A stretch of 64,000 bases of DNA. Origin: Utricularia gibba. Lineage: Eukaryota > Streptophyta > Magnoliopsida > Lamiales > Lentibulariaceae. Location of the stretch: NCBI GenBank assembly GCA_002189035.1, contig CM007989.1, positions 3,410,001 through 3,474,000 of the forward strand. The letters are read 5' to 3'. Position 1 is the stretch's first letter. Every line of letters starts with the position of its first letter. A model generated the notes under the pieces. The model was not told the DNA's origin, did not search any database, and worked only from the letters and a program-made list of their open reading frames with translations. The translations under genes were made by a program, and so were the position numbers. Below, one piece after another: positions 21,089-32,667 of the stretch.

Positions 21089-23346
21089 ATGAAGGGAATG
21101 CCCTTGTCCTTTGAATTTGAGGGGAGGGGGTCTTGGACTTGGAATTGATTGTGAAAAATCGAGGTTTTTTCGGGGATAGTGGTGTTTGTTGTGTTGATTT
21201 GGCTGAAAGAAACTGTTTATTCAGTGGTTTTGGTGAGCCTACTTCTGTTCTGGATCCTGTTAGGCCCACATCTTCCTCTAATCTGTCTTCGTCTCTCGGG
21301 GGCGCCGGCGGGGTTTGCCGTGCTGGTTCTGCCGACACGGCTGGGGTGGCGGCAGTTTCGGAGGCAAACCCAAATAGTAAATGGCAGCAAGACTCCACTA
21401 CTGCTACGAGCTCCAATGTTGGAAGAATTGACTCGGGGTTTGTTCCCGTTGCTCCATCCCCGGAGATCGGACCCCCTGCCGGAGGAAGCTCGGAGAAATT
21501 TTCCATGGAAGATTGGGAGAGCGTGCTCTCGGAATCAGCCGCTGTTTCTCCCACCCAAGAGCAGGACATTCTCCGGTGGATCATGGGCGATGTTGAGGAA
21601 CCTGCTCTGGGTAATCCGAACAATGGCGATGTTTTTCCGGCGGGTGAATCCGAATTTAGTGGTGGTTACACGGCTGCGGATCAGGCTTTTGGTGGAGAAA
21701 ACCCTTTAACCACCAGTTTCATTTCCACTCTTCCAATCTACCCCAGTAACAGCAGATCCAGCTCTGATAAGATTGGCATGGCTGGGAATTTCAAGTGTTC
21801 TCCCAATTCCCAGAGCATTGTTCATCCCTGCAACAATTCTGGATCCGTACCTGTCCATCATCAAACTTCGTTTGATTACTGTACTGATATAAAGCCTCCT
21901 TTCTTCGGTTCTAGCCTACTCGCCAATCAGCCTTCTCAAAATCCTCCCTTATTTTCTTTGTCGTTCTCCGAGGGGCAGCAGCAGAGTATGCTCCATTTGC
22001 CTCCTCCCAAACGGCACAACTCCGGTGGACCGGAGTATGGACACCGTGGCATTTCTGGACAGACATCAAAAGGGTCTTTTGTGGATTCAAGGCAGCGGGA
22101 ATTTTACATGGGAGGGCAGTCATTGGATCTTCAGCAGCAGTTTCTTCATCAGTTTCAGCTTCTACCACATTATCTACACCAAGGGTCAATTCAACAAGAG
22201 GAGAAGCCAAAACTAGGTATTGGTGACGAATTAGGATCTTCTCATCAGCAACAGCAACAGGCGATGGTTGATCAACTCTACAAGGCGGCAGAGCTCGCCC
22301 AAAGTGGGAATCTGGTACTCGCAGATGGGATATTGGCGCGGCTCAATCACCAGCTCTCCCCCAATGGTAAGCCTTTTCAAAGAGCTGCCTTTTACTGCAA
22401 GGAGGCGCTGCAGTTGCTCCTCCATTGCACAAGCAACAACATGGATGATCCGTCTTCAGCATGTTCGTCACCCATTAGCTTTGTTTATAAGATCGCTGCT
22501 TACAAGTCCTTCTTGGAGATATCCCCCCTTGGGCAGTTTGTTAACTTCACTTGCAATCAAGCCCTCCTTGAAGCTTTGGAGGGTTTTGATAGAATCCATA
22601 TTGTTGATTTTGATATCGGTTATGGTGGGCTATGGGCTTCTCTGTTGCAGGAGCTTGCAGTGAGGAGTGGAGGCCCTCCTTCTTTGAAGATCACTGCAAT
22701 GGCCTCCCCCTCAGCACATAATCAGCTAGAACTTGGTTTGACTCGAGAAAGCCTGATTCAATTTGCTAACGAGATCAATGTATCACTTGAGTTTGAAGTC
22801 ATGAGCGTTGATTTATTGAGTTCTGGTTCTTGGTTATTGCCAGAGAACGAGGCAGTTGCTGTCAATCTTCCAGTAGGTTCTCTTGCCGATTATCAGTTTT
22901 CAATGCCATTGGTTCTCAGGTTTGTTAAGCAACTAGCCCCAAAAATCGTTCTGTCTGTGGACGGAGGTTGCTATCGGACAGATCTTTCCTTTGCCAACCA
23001 TGTGATTCATGCTCTTCAGTCTTATTCAAACCTACTGGAGTCTCTTGATGCTGCTAATGCTCATACAGATGCCCTGCAAAAGATCGAGAAGTTCTTGCTC
23101 CAACCAGGAATTGAACGAATCATGACAGGCCGTTTCCGTTCCCCAGAGAAGACACAGCACTGGAGGTCTATGGCTTTAGCTGCTGGTTTCTCTCCGGTTG
23201 CATTCAGCAATTTAGCAGAATCCCAAGCAGAATGCATCATCAAGAGATTCCCGGTTCGAGGTTTTCAGATTGAGAAGCGGCAATCATCACTCTTTCTTTG
23301 CTGGCAAAGGAAGGAACTCATCTCTGCTTCAGCCTGGAAATGCTGA
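21089..23346 (+). CDS. HAM: GRAS transcription factor, HAIRY MERISTEM (HAM/SCL6-22-27) type; apparent N-terminal frameshift
   Basis: HAM proteins are nuclear GRAS regulators that keep shoot and root meristems undifferentiated together with WOX proteins. The intronless open frame is continuous from 21121 to the stop at 23344-23346 (about 740 codons). Landmarks: MEDWESVLSESA and ILRWIMGDVE in the N-terminal HAM block, a Gln-rich linker, then the GRAS domain with QLYKAAELAQSGN, ILARLNHQLSP, the VHIID-type motif IHIVDFDIGYGGLWASLLQEL, and the SAW end WRSMALAAGFSPVAFSN...LFLCWQRKELISASAW. The family start MKGMPLSFEFEG is present at 21089 but in another frame. It would join GVLDLELIVKNRG if the GGGGG run at 21126-21130 had one more G. 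As written, that start stops after ~20 codons, and the first in-frame ATG is at 21505 (MEDWES). Confidence 0.9.
22329..22349 (+). promoter_or_regulatory. miR171 target site in HAM mRNA
   Basis: The 21 bases beginning gatattggcgcggctcaat match the known miR171 (SCL6/HAM) target without a mismatch that I can see. They encode the ILARLNHQ motif inside the GRAS gene, as in other HAM family members. This predicts cleavage of the transcript by miR171. Confidence 0.93.
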
Positions 23347-25098
<1,752 letters not shown>

Positions 25099-27753
25099 CA
25101 GTCAAATAAATAAGAATCGAGTCTCCACTTGTCCAATTTCCACGCAATTTCGCTGCTATATTCTCTTGCAGCATCGTACTTGAATTTGCTTCCTCGTAAT
25201 GAAATTCATCGTATTCAGTCCTACTTAAGGGGTGTTCACACTAGAGACAAACTTCTCAAGCAGCTAGATAACCATAAATAAAACATATTCCACCCTACTG
25301 CTGTCCGTATACCGTAAGGCTGGCGTATGGGATGTCTGGATGCCTGTAGTTGGCACGTTGCTATCTAGACAAGTCGCCATTTCACACAGATTAGAAATTC
25401 ACCCCCGCCCGGGGAGCCATGCCGCGATTTTCCTTGTCACAGAAACTTTTATTTAAATGGTGAGAAAGTTCTTCGAGGTGGAGTAGGAGCCAGGAGGAAG
25501 AAGAAGATGGTGGATCCATCCTTCAAACTTGCATTGCTCATATGTCTTCCGATACTGCTCATGAGTTACCAAATCAGAGGCACGGATCCCCTCAAACTCC
25601 CCAAGGTGACCCGCTTCATCATCGTGTGTTTTCTTCACTTGGCCATCCTTAAATACAGGGATGTTTGTCAAGGATGGCTGGGATCCTTGCTGCATCACGC
25701 CGCTGAACCCTCCGAACTTGCTGCCACGCTGTTCCTTGTCTCGCTTTTCCTGCCTTCTCGCTACTCTTTGCTCCCACTTCTCTCCGTTCCGATCACGCTA
25801 TGCGCCTGCTGGAGACACATTCTTCACGCGGTGGAGGTGGCCTGGAGAAGGATCGCTGGCATGGTTAAATCAGGTGGTGATGCCGGTAGAGATATCGAGA
25901 ATCCGCCACCGACGAATGAGTAGTTTCGTCTATGCAAACTATCGGAGAGATGACAGATGTATAATACATAATGAGTAGTTGTTGTTGCAGGATAAGGGTT
26001 AGTGGCGAAACTTCTGTTACTCTGGACATGAACTGATTTTGGAAGAGCAAGTCATCTCCACCAAACCGAAGGCATGGCTTCTCTGCCACTGGCATCAGCA
26101 ACTGTACTCTTCACTGTAAATTCATCCTCGTGCGTTGAATAAAAAAAAAAGGCGATCTCTTGCTTCTTAAACAAGGTTGGCTGCTTGTGCTTGTATTGCA
26201 TGGGGCCATTTATTTCTTTGTCAATGGCAGGCATCTATTTCCAAATCCAAGTTCATTTTCATCAGGCAAGAAGAGGAGAAATGGAAAGTAACCTCCGCAT
26301 AAAACCTGGACGTTATGCAATAGATGTCAGTGTTACTACTAGGAAACTGGAGTGTCTGTCCACGTTTCCCACGTACATATCGTTCAGTAAACTTCTCAAA
26401 TCCGCATCTTACAGAGTGAACACTGACAGAGTCTGTGATCACCAGCTGCCTTGTCGTCCTTCGACAAAACCCACTCATGGATCTCGGACACACATTTCAT
26501 GTAATTTTGTGTTGCACTTCCACCCTTCAAGTCTCATGGCGTACTGTGTCTGCGTCTGGGCTTACCAACCGTTCCTTCATTGTTATAAATTCTGCTAATG
26601 GGATGACTGATTGCTGTAACACAGTGCATTTTCACAATTCACAAAGGAGTGATCGCCAGTCAGTGTACGAAGGAGACCCTCCAACCTCCTCACTGGGTCA
26701 CCCAAAGTTATTCCAGTGGATCAAAAGGACACGGGAATCGAACTGCATTTTGTCGCCTCAGAAACAGCAATAGTTTTAAATGATTTCATATTGTCTCTTA
26801 ACATTTCTTTTCCATGTTTCAGATAGAAAACAAAGCCTCTCAAACTGCATGGAATAAGAGAGTTGGGGGCATTTATTGCTGAGCTTGGGAGCCATGAATG
26901 AGTGACTGCTTTTGATCCCCGTAGGACTCAAACTCTCCACGCCACCAAACAAGCAACACTCGCTTTCACTTGCATCAGGGGTTTCTTGTGCAGTGTACCG
27001 TCCTCTTCTTTTCCCCCATTTCTTTTGTACTTCCATATACTTTTGCTACACTGTAAACCCTAAAAAACTACCAGTTTGATCTTGGTAAGAAAATCTAGCC
27101 TTCATAACACCACACCTGTACAGTTTGGTAAGAAACACAGCTACACTCTTCCACTAACAGTAGCTTTGCTTAGGGCCGTTGAATTTTGGTGTCCCTCCTG
27201 CTCAATTATTTTCATTTCCTTTTCTGAGAAAGAATGATCTTTCTGTCAAATTAGCTCAACTACGGCTAGAATGGTTCAACAGAACAAAAGGGTAAGAACA
27301 CTAGTAAGGGAAAGTGAAATCGTGGGAGTTAATGTAGAGTGATAGGTAAGGCTTTGCACCATTGACCATTTGGAGAACCATTTCTTTATACAGGAAAGTG
27401 ATGAGTGGGGGCTGTTCTTAACTACCAGGACCATTTCCCTTAATCCCAGTAAAGTCGTGTGTGTGTTTTTCTTCTTTATGAATGGAACCTCGAAGTGGAA
27501 GACGTTTCGATTCGGTGTGCTGGGTGAGACCACGAATCTAAAATTGAGATTCTGAGTAAATTTGTGGGAGTGAATGAATGGGAAGAAAAATATGGGAGTT
27601 TGTGAAAAAGGGTAAGAAGTAACAGTAAGGTAATTGATGGGAAAAATAATTAACTGCAGTCAAATTGTTGTAGCTTCTTTGACCAGCTTTCTGTCATTCT
27701 CCAAAGAATCAGATTAGGTGAATGAAGTTTTCAGTGAGAGATTCAGCTGATCT
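25099..27753. other. 2.6-kb region without a supported gene
   Basis: DNA from the right edge of the rpoC2 insertion to the ZAT stop codon. It contains the unassigned minus-strand open segment at 25453-25780 (listed separately), several broken open frames around 26050-26770, and the ZAT 3' flank at about 27240-27753. The mixed composition and broken frames suggest old inserted DNA, but I recognise no transposon protein, terminal repeat or tRNA. Confidence 0.45.
25453..25780 (-). pseudogene. Unassigned coding-like fragment
   Basis: A minus-strand open segment of about 105 codons. It has a charged stretch (RVARRQEKRDKEQRGSK), then FGGFSGVMQQGSQPSL, then FEGIRASDLVTHEQYRKTYE and KFEGWIHHLLLPPG. 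The composition is protein-like rather than random. It is closed upstream by an in-frame stop and has no convincing start. I cannot name the family. It may be one exon of a broken gene copied here with the neighbouring inserted DNA, or chance. Confidence 0.3.
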
Positions 27754-28440
27754 TCATGCTCCGATGGCGTGAACGAGCTCCCCGTCGGAAACTGTGGAGT
27801 CTTCCGTCGGCGCCGGAAGATTCAGATCTATTTTGAGAGCTTCCCCGAGGGCCGTTGCCCCGCCGTGAAAATGCGACCTTTTGTGACCGCCGAGTGCCTG
27901 CCCCGAGGGGAAGATGCGCCGGCAAAAGGGGCACTGATGTATTCTCTCCTCCGCCGGAATCACAATTCTCCGGGCGGCGAGTTTGATCTTCTTGTGGCTT
28001 GCCTTATGACCGCCAAGAGCTTGATACGACCTGAAAAACTTATTACACGCCTCGCATTTGTACTTGCCTTTAGCATGAATAATACCAATTTTATCCTCGC
28101 CGGAATCTTCAGAGCTTTCGCCGGAATCCGAAAATTTGTGCTCGAACTCATCAAACTCCTCGAATTCTCCCCTTTCCCATTTATCCCTTGACAGCATAAT
28201 CAAACAGTGGGCCATCTGCTCTTCTGGGCTAATCTCTGGACCCGGCAAAACACTCCCCCGTACCTCAGGCGACGATGACTCCACCTCATCGGAAAACGAG
28301 AACGAATCCTCTAAAGAACTCTCCTTTTCCCTTTTCTCACCATAAAACTTCATCGTATGGGATCTCATATGCCCCCCCAAAGCCCTCCCGTTCTCGAAAC
28401 ATCGGAAGCATAACCTGCATCTGTGTATCGCCTTCTTCAT
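27754..28440 (-). CDS. ZAT: C2H2 zinc finger repressor, ZAT type (three fingers)
   Basis: A 228-residue intronless nuclear protein starting MKKAIHRCRLCFRCF. Finger 1 at the N terminus carries ALGGH in place of the usual QALGGH (residues ~8-28, GRALGGHMRSH). Fingers 2 and 3 are paired in the C-terminal half, each with the plant signature QALGGH (CEACNKFFRSYQALGGHKASH and CPFCRRIFPSGQALGGHKRSH in shorter form). A DLN/EAR repression motif lies after them (KIDLNLPAP). The middle is acidic and Ser-rich. This order fits the ZAT1/4/9 group of stress and development repressors. The start at 28440 is chosen because the upstream extension in this frame has no conserved sequence. A second gene of the same type lies 1.7 kb away on the same strand. 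Confidence 0.9.
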   Translation of the reverse strand: MKKAIHRCRLCFRCFENGRALGGHMRSHTMKFYGEKREKESSLEDSFSFSDEVESSSPEVRGSVLPGPEISPEEQMAHCLIMLSRDKWERGEFEEFDEFEHKFSDSGESSEDSGEDKIGIIHAKGKYKCEACNKFFRSYQALGGHKASHKKIKLAARRIVIPAEERIHQCPFCRRIFPSGQALGGHKRSHFHGGATALGEALKIDLNLPAPTEDSTVSDGELVHAIGA

Positions 28441-30182
28441 CCTCTCCAAGGCGATGAAGAAAGCAGAAGACTTTAAGAGCTGATGCAGTGGAGGGTGTGG
28501 AGTGCGTGTTTCATGAGGCGTTGAAATTCCTTTTCCTGCTCCACACAAAGAAGAGACAGGTACATGGAGTGAGGGAAGAAGCTAAAAGGAGTAGGTGGCA
28601 AGCATTCTTCAACGGGTGGAAGGAATATATGCAATCCGCACCAAGTAAATAAACTTAACACACCTTGCTGTTTTACAAGGACTGCCAAATTTTGACTACT
28701 TAATTGTTATAATTGTCCTCCTCAACGGCAATTAGCATTAAATCCCGATGCCCCCCCATCCGTAAATTCCGATCCCACCGCCGAACGCCTCCGCCCTCCA
28801 CGGCGGCTGCCACTCATCAAGATGCCCAAGCAAACTCCAAGCAGGACACAATTACCAAACACTTCTTTTCTTGCTGCTGGAGGCGCAGAACACAATTACC
28901 AAACACAGCACCTTTAAAAAGTCCAAATTTTCTTCTTTAAAATTCCCAGACTTGCTAGTTTTTGCCCATCTTTACCCTTTCCAAAGATAAGCCAGTGACT
29001 TGCTCTGATTACCCAGAAAGACACCAGAGGTTTAGTGCTTCCGGGGGCAAGGAATATGATGTCAATTCATGTCATCTGGCAGGGGCAATCTCGGGATTCC
29101 CACCTTATCCTCGACAAAGATAAGCAAACTAGGTGCCTGCTTGTCCATCTATCTATTCTAAAAGAAAGAAAGTTGGATAGTACCCTTGACTAACAAAAAA
29201 ATATTATATGAACTGTGCAATTCCAAAAGAAAGAATTGCTTGTAGGATCCATTCGTGATTCAAAACGATTCAATCGAATACGATTATCGAATCTGGCCTC
29301 TAGAATTAGGGTTATTGCATTCCATTCTGGTTCTCAAGACCACTGAGAGTTCCAAAAGTATACAAGCAATATGATCATCATCTGGTGCTTGTATAAGCTC
29401 AGGGTCAATAAGGAAGAAGGGAGTGTATGTAATAAGGGAAAGTTTGGGGGTGGAAATGCTAATTTAAAATTCCACTCAACTTGCCATCGAAGAAAGGGAT
29501 TATTTATTATTAACCCTAGCGAGGAGGGACCACACGGAGAAAAAAAGGGGGGGAGAGGAAAACCTTAATCAGGACCAAAGTGCAATTACGCGAGTAACCA
29601 GTGGTCCAAGTTGAGATTTTGAGATATTTTGGGGTTAAAAGGTGAAAAACATGAAATTGGGCGCGTGATGTGTGACGGTCGGGGGGGCATTAAGTGGGGG
29701 GAAAGGAAACCATAACCGCCTTGGGAATGTCGTTTTATGTTAGAGTTTGTTGGCGTTTGTCATTAGGGCAGGAAATTGGTGCCGGCTTCGGTTATCTTCT
29801 CTGCGTCAATTGCTTTTAAGACACCGAACCTGACAAAATTAGTTCCTTAGAACGAAAGTTCAATGGCCAAAGTTTTCTTGAAGGAAAGGAATGCCACCCA
29901 GCCGTTCCAACACCAAACATGTATCATGTGAGAGTTTTGTATTGGTTTTGGATGGAAGTGTCTGGATCTCTTGAGAGAGATGGGTGGCTGCATGTCTGAA
30001 AACATTGTTGCTCGACGTCTATAAAGAATTCGAGGGTTTGTAGTAAGTGACGTAGGAGGGTAAGGAACCATTTTGTATGCATGAATTTCGGGTATTAGTT
30101 TAAGGTAGTTGGATGAACATGTTAGTGGTAGGCTGGTTTTCGTACAAAATTAGATAAAAGGGAATGGCTACGTTAGCAAGAT
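28441..30182. other. Spacer between the two ZAT genes
   Basis: About 1.7 kb holding the promoter and 5' leader of the 27754-28440 gene and the 3' flank of the second gene. No coding region, RNA gene or repeat was recognised. Confidence 0.5.
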
Positions 30183-31346
30183 TCATAGATCAGCAGCTGC
30201 TTCATTTGTGGAGCCAATCCCTACTTGCAGCCACTGAGATGTTCCGCAATTGCTGGTTTCCTCCTTCAACTCTTTCAAATTGCAATCGTTGCCCTTCTTT
30301 TCTGGATATTGGGTTGAAAGCCTCATGATCTTAGGACCTCCGGGGCTCCCGAGATGCATTTCCGTTGGGACTTCGAGGCCGGACGCGGCGGTCCACGCTG
30401 GCGCATTGAGGTCGATTCGATCCGGCAGAAGGGTGTTGCTTTTGTTGGAGAAATGAAACTTGGGAGGAGTTGAAGATGTCTCCGGGATGTTTTGTGCGAT
30501 CCAATGGCACCGTTTGTGGCCGCCTAGGGCCTGCCCGGTGGGGAACACGCGGTGGCAGATTGAGCACTCGTGGATCTTCATCTTCTTGGCTTCTCTGCCG
30601 GTGTCGATTTTGTTCGGAGATGTTGATTTCGATGGAAGAGATTCTTCCTTTATGTCCCCTTCTTCTTGTATTTGATCCATCTTTGATGCATAGCATCCTT
30701 TCACCTTTCTATGGCTGGCTCTATGCCCACCAAGTGCTTGATGGGAATTGAAGACTTTGTTGCAAGCCCTGCATTCGAAAACTCCCTTGGAGTTCATGGT
30801 GGGCAACCTTTTCGCCACCGGAGTTTCGAAACTTGGATTCCGTCGTTCCCAATCTCTGGAAGTGGAAGCGCTCGATTCCTCCATATCGATCGGGGTTGCG
30901 TTAGCAAGTTGCACGAGGCATGTAGCTAGAAATATATCATCTTCAGGTGTTGGAAAGGAGTTTGAGGCGACACTTAATCTCATGGATCTCTTCCTCTTCG
31001 ACCAGCCGGCGCGATCGCCTGCATCATCTTCGTTGTCGAATTCGGAGTCGGGGGAGGAGATTAGGGATCCGGAGGCTTCATCCGAGTTGCATTTCTTATG
31101 CTTGAGAAAAGATTTCCACGACAAGAACTCCTTGCCACAATTCTCGCAATTCCTGCAGCTCTTCAGCCTGTCTCTCAATTGGTACATTCTCTTGTTTTCT
31201 CCGGGCACCTCCTCGGAATCGCTCCCCGGGTCCTCGTCCTCGGCTCTGTGCGCCCTCATGTGGCCGCCAAGGGCCATCCCGCACATGAAACCCTTGTTAC
31301 AAATGCGGCAAAAATGCTTGAATCTTGGCTGTTGTTCTTGATCCAT
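30183..31346 (-). CDS. C2H2 zinc finger repressor, ZAT type (four fingers)
   Basis: A 387-residue intronless protein starting MDQEQQPRFKHFCRIC. Finger 1 has MALGGHMRAH. A second, divergent finger follows with CENCGKEFLSWKSFLKHKKC, ending in a Cys instead of His. Fingers 3 and 4 carry QALGGH (CRACNKVFNSHQALGGHRASH and CSICHRVFPTGQALGGHKRCH). The C-terminal RIDLNAPA is a weak DLN repression motif. A basic patch (SKRKRSMRL) near residue 115 may be a nuclear signal. It belongs with ZAT1/4/9 proteins by finger order. It is longer than the neighbour at 27754-28440 and clearly diverged from it, so if the two are tandem duplicates the event is old. Function beyond transcriptional repression cannot be told. 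Confidence 0.9.
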   Translation of the reverse strand: MDQEQQPRFKHFCRICNKGFMCGMALGGHMRAHRAEDEDPGSDSEEVPGENKRMYQLRDRLKSCRNCENCGKEFLSWKSFLKHKKCNSDEASGSLISSPDSEFDNEDDAGDRAGWSKRKRSMRLSVASNSFPTPEDDIFLATCLVQLANATPIDMEESSASTSRDWERRNPSFETPVAKRLPTMNSKGVFECRACNKVFNSHQALGGHRASHRKVKGCYASKMDQIQEEGDIKEESLPSKSTSPNKIDTGREAKKMKIHECSICHRVFPTGQALGGHKRCHWIAQNIPETSSTPPKFHFSNKSNTLLPDRIDLNAPAWTAASGLEVPTEMHLGSPGGPKIMRLSTQYPEKKGNDCNLKELKEETSNCGTSQWLQVGIGSTNEAAADL

Positions 31347-32053
31347 GCAATCAAGACAACTCAGAAGGCTACAAATGGGAACTCAAGTGACATGAACAAG
31401 ATGATAAACAGACAGACATTGGAATTGGGAGGGAGTTAGTTTTTGTAATAGAAGTAGTTAGTTTTTTCTTGGTAATAGAAGTTAGTTGTGCTATTTTTAG
31501 TAGGCAGTGAGCTTTCGTTTAGGTGGTTGGAGATGATGAAGAAAAAGACTTATTTTTGTTTTGTATGGCAAATGGCGCCGCCGCCTCATCCACGGAGTCA
31601 ACGGCGGAGAGTCGTTCAGTGGACTGAGGAGTTTCATCTCGTCCGTACGATGAATGATAGAGGGAGGCTCTTAGTTTTATCCTAAAAAACTAACCTTTCT
31701 TTACCCTAATCCAGTCCCCATTTTTAGCATGCATCATCCATCGAATTTTACACTTCAGATATCCAAAACAATACACGCAAGACATGACAGGGGCCTCAAA
31801 GTCAAGTATTTGCGACCCCTTTCGAGCTCAAGTTTCAGTGATACCTTCATTTAATGGTATTTTAAGGATTCCCTCGGAGCAATAGATTAAAAAATTCGTT
31901 GATTTCATATGCTATTGAGTTTTTCAATGACTACAAAATGCGAAACACAAAAAATTACAAGATCTAGAATGGCCTACTCATTTCCCTGTAGAAGATGATC
32001 TAAACTAGGCGGAGAACAAATGGCTTCCTGCTGGTGGCATGGTGCCTGTGGGC
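31347..32053. other. Intergenic: upstream of ZAT-like gene, downstream of NOT1
   Basis: About 0.7 kb between the start of the four-finger ZAT gene and the stop of NOT1. No gene was seen. It should hold the ZAT-like promoter and the NOT1 3' UTR. Confidence 0.5.
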
Positions 32054-32623
32054 TCAACCAGAGATCACCCTCTCATCTGCTGCCTTCGGCCCAGCAAACA
32101 ACCGCACAACAGACTCAAGCATTTTTTCGACCTCTGGGATCACCCGCACGAAGTTTTTGCTCCAGAGGTCGTACGTGGTGTTCTGCTCATCGTTTAAGAG
32201 AGGTTCATTGAGTGTGCATATCGCAGGGGTACAGAAAAAAACATCAACCCAAATTGAGTTGGGAAGCAGGTACCTTGATGAGCTCGAGGAGAGCAACCAT
32301 GATGCCCAAGGGTGCGGTTTCTTCACTCTATGGCGCTCCAACAAAACCCGAGTGATTTGCTCTTGAATTTCCTGGTTCAGGTAGAATGAGTCAGCATCGA
32401 TCATTAGAGTTCTCTGTAAAGTGGGACCTGCTAGAAGGACTCTGTACCTGTTTGCCGTCATGGAACAGGTAAAGAATAACGAAGGAGAAGTAGTAAGTAT
32501 GGCTGTTTGGATACCGCAATTGATTAGCAACGGCATTCAAAAAAAGGTAGCGCCCCTCTGCATCAAAATCAGAAATCAAAGTCTGGTAAATTTCCAATGC
32601 GGCACCAGCCATTGTAGGCCTTG

Positions 32624-32667
<44 letters not shown>

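Noticed and set aside
26720-26745. Minus-strand gttcgattcccg that resembles a tRNA T-arm
   Set aside because: The stem bases do not pair, and no anticodon or acceptor stem can be built around it.
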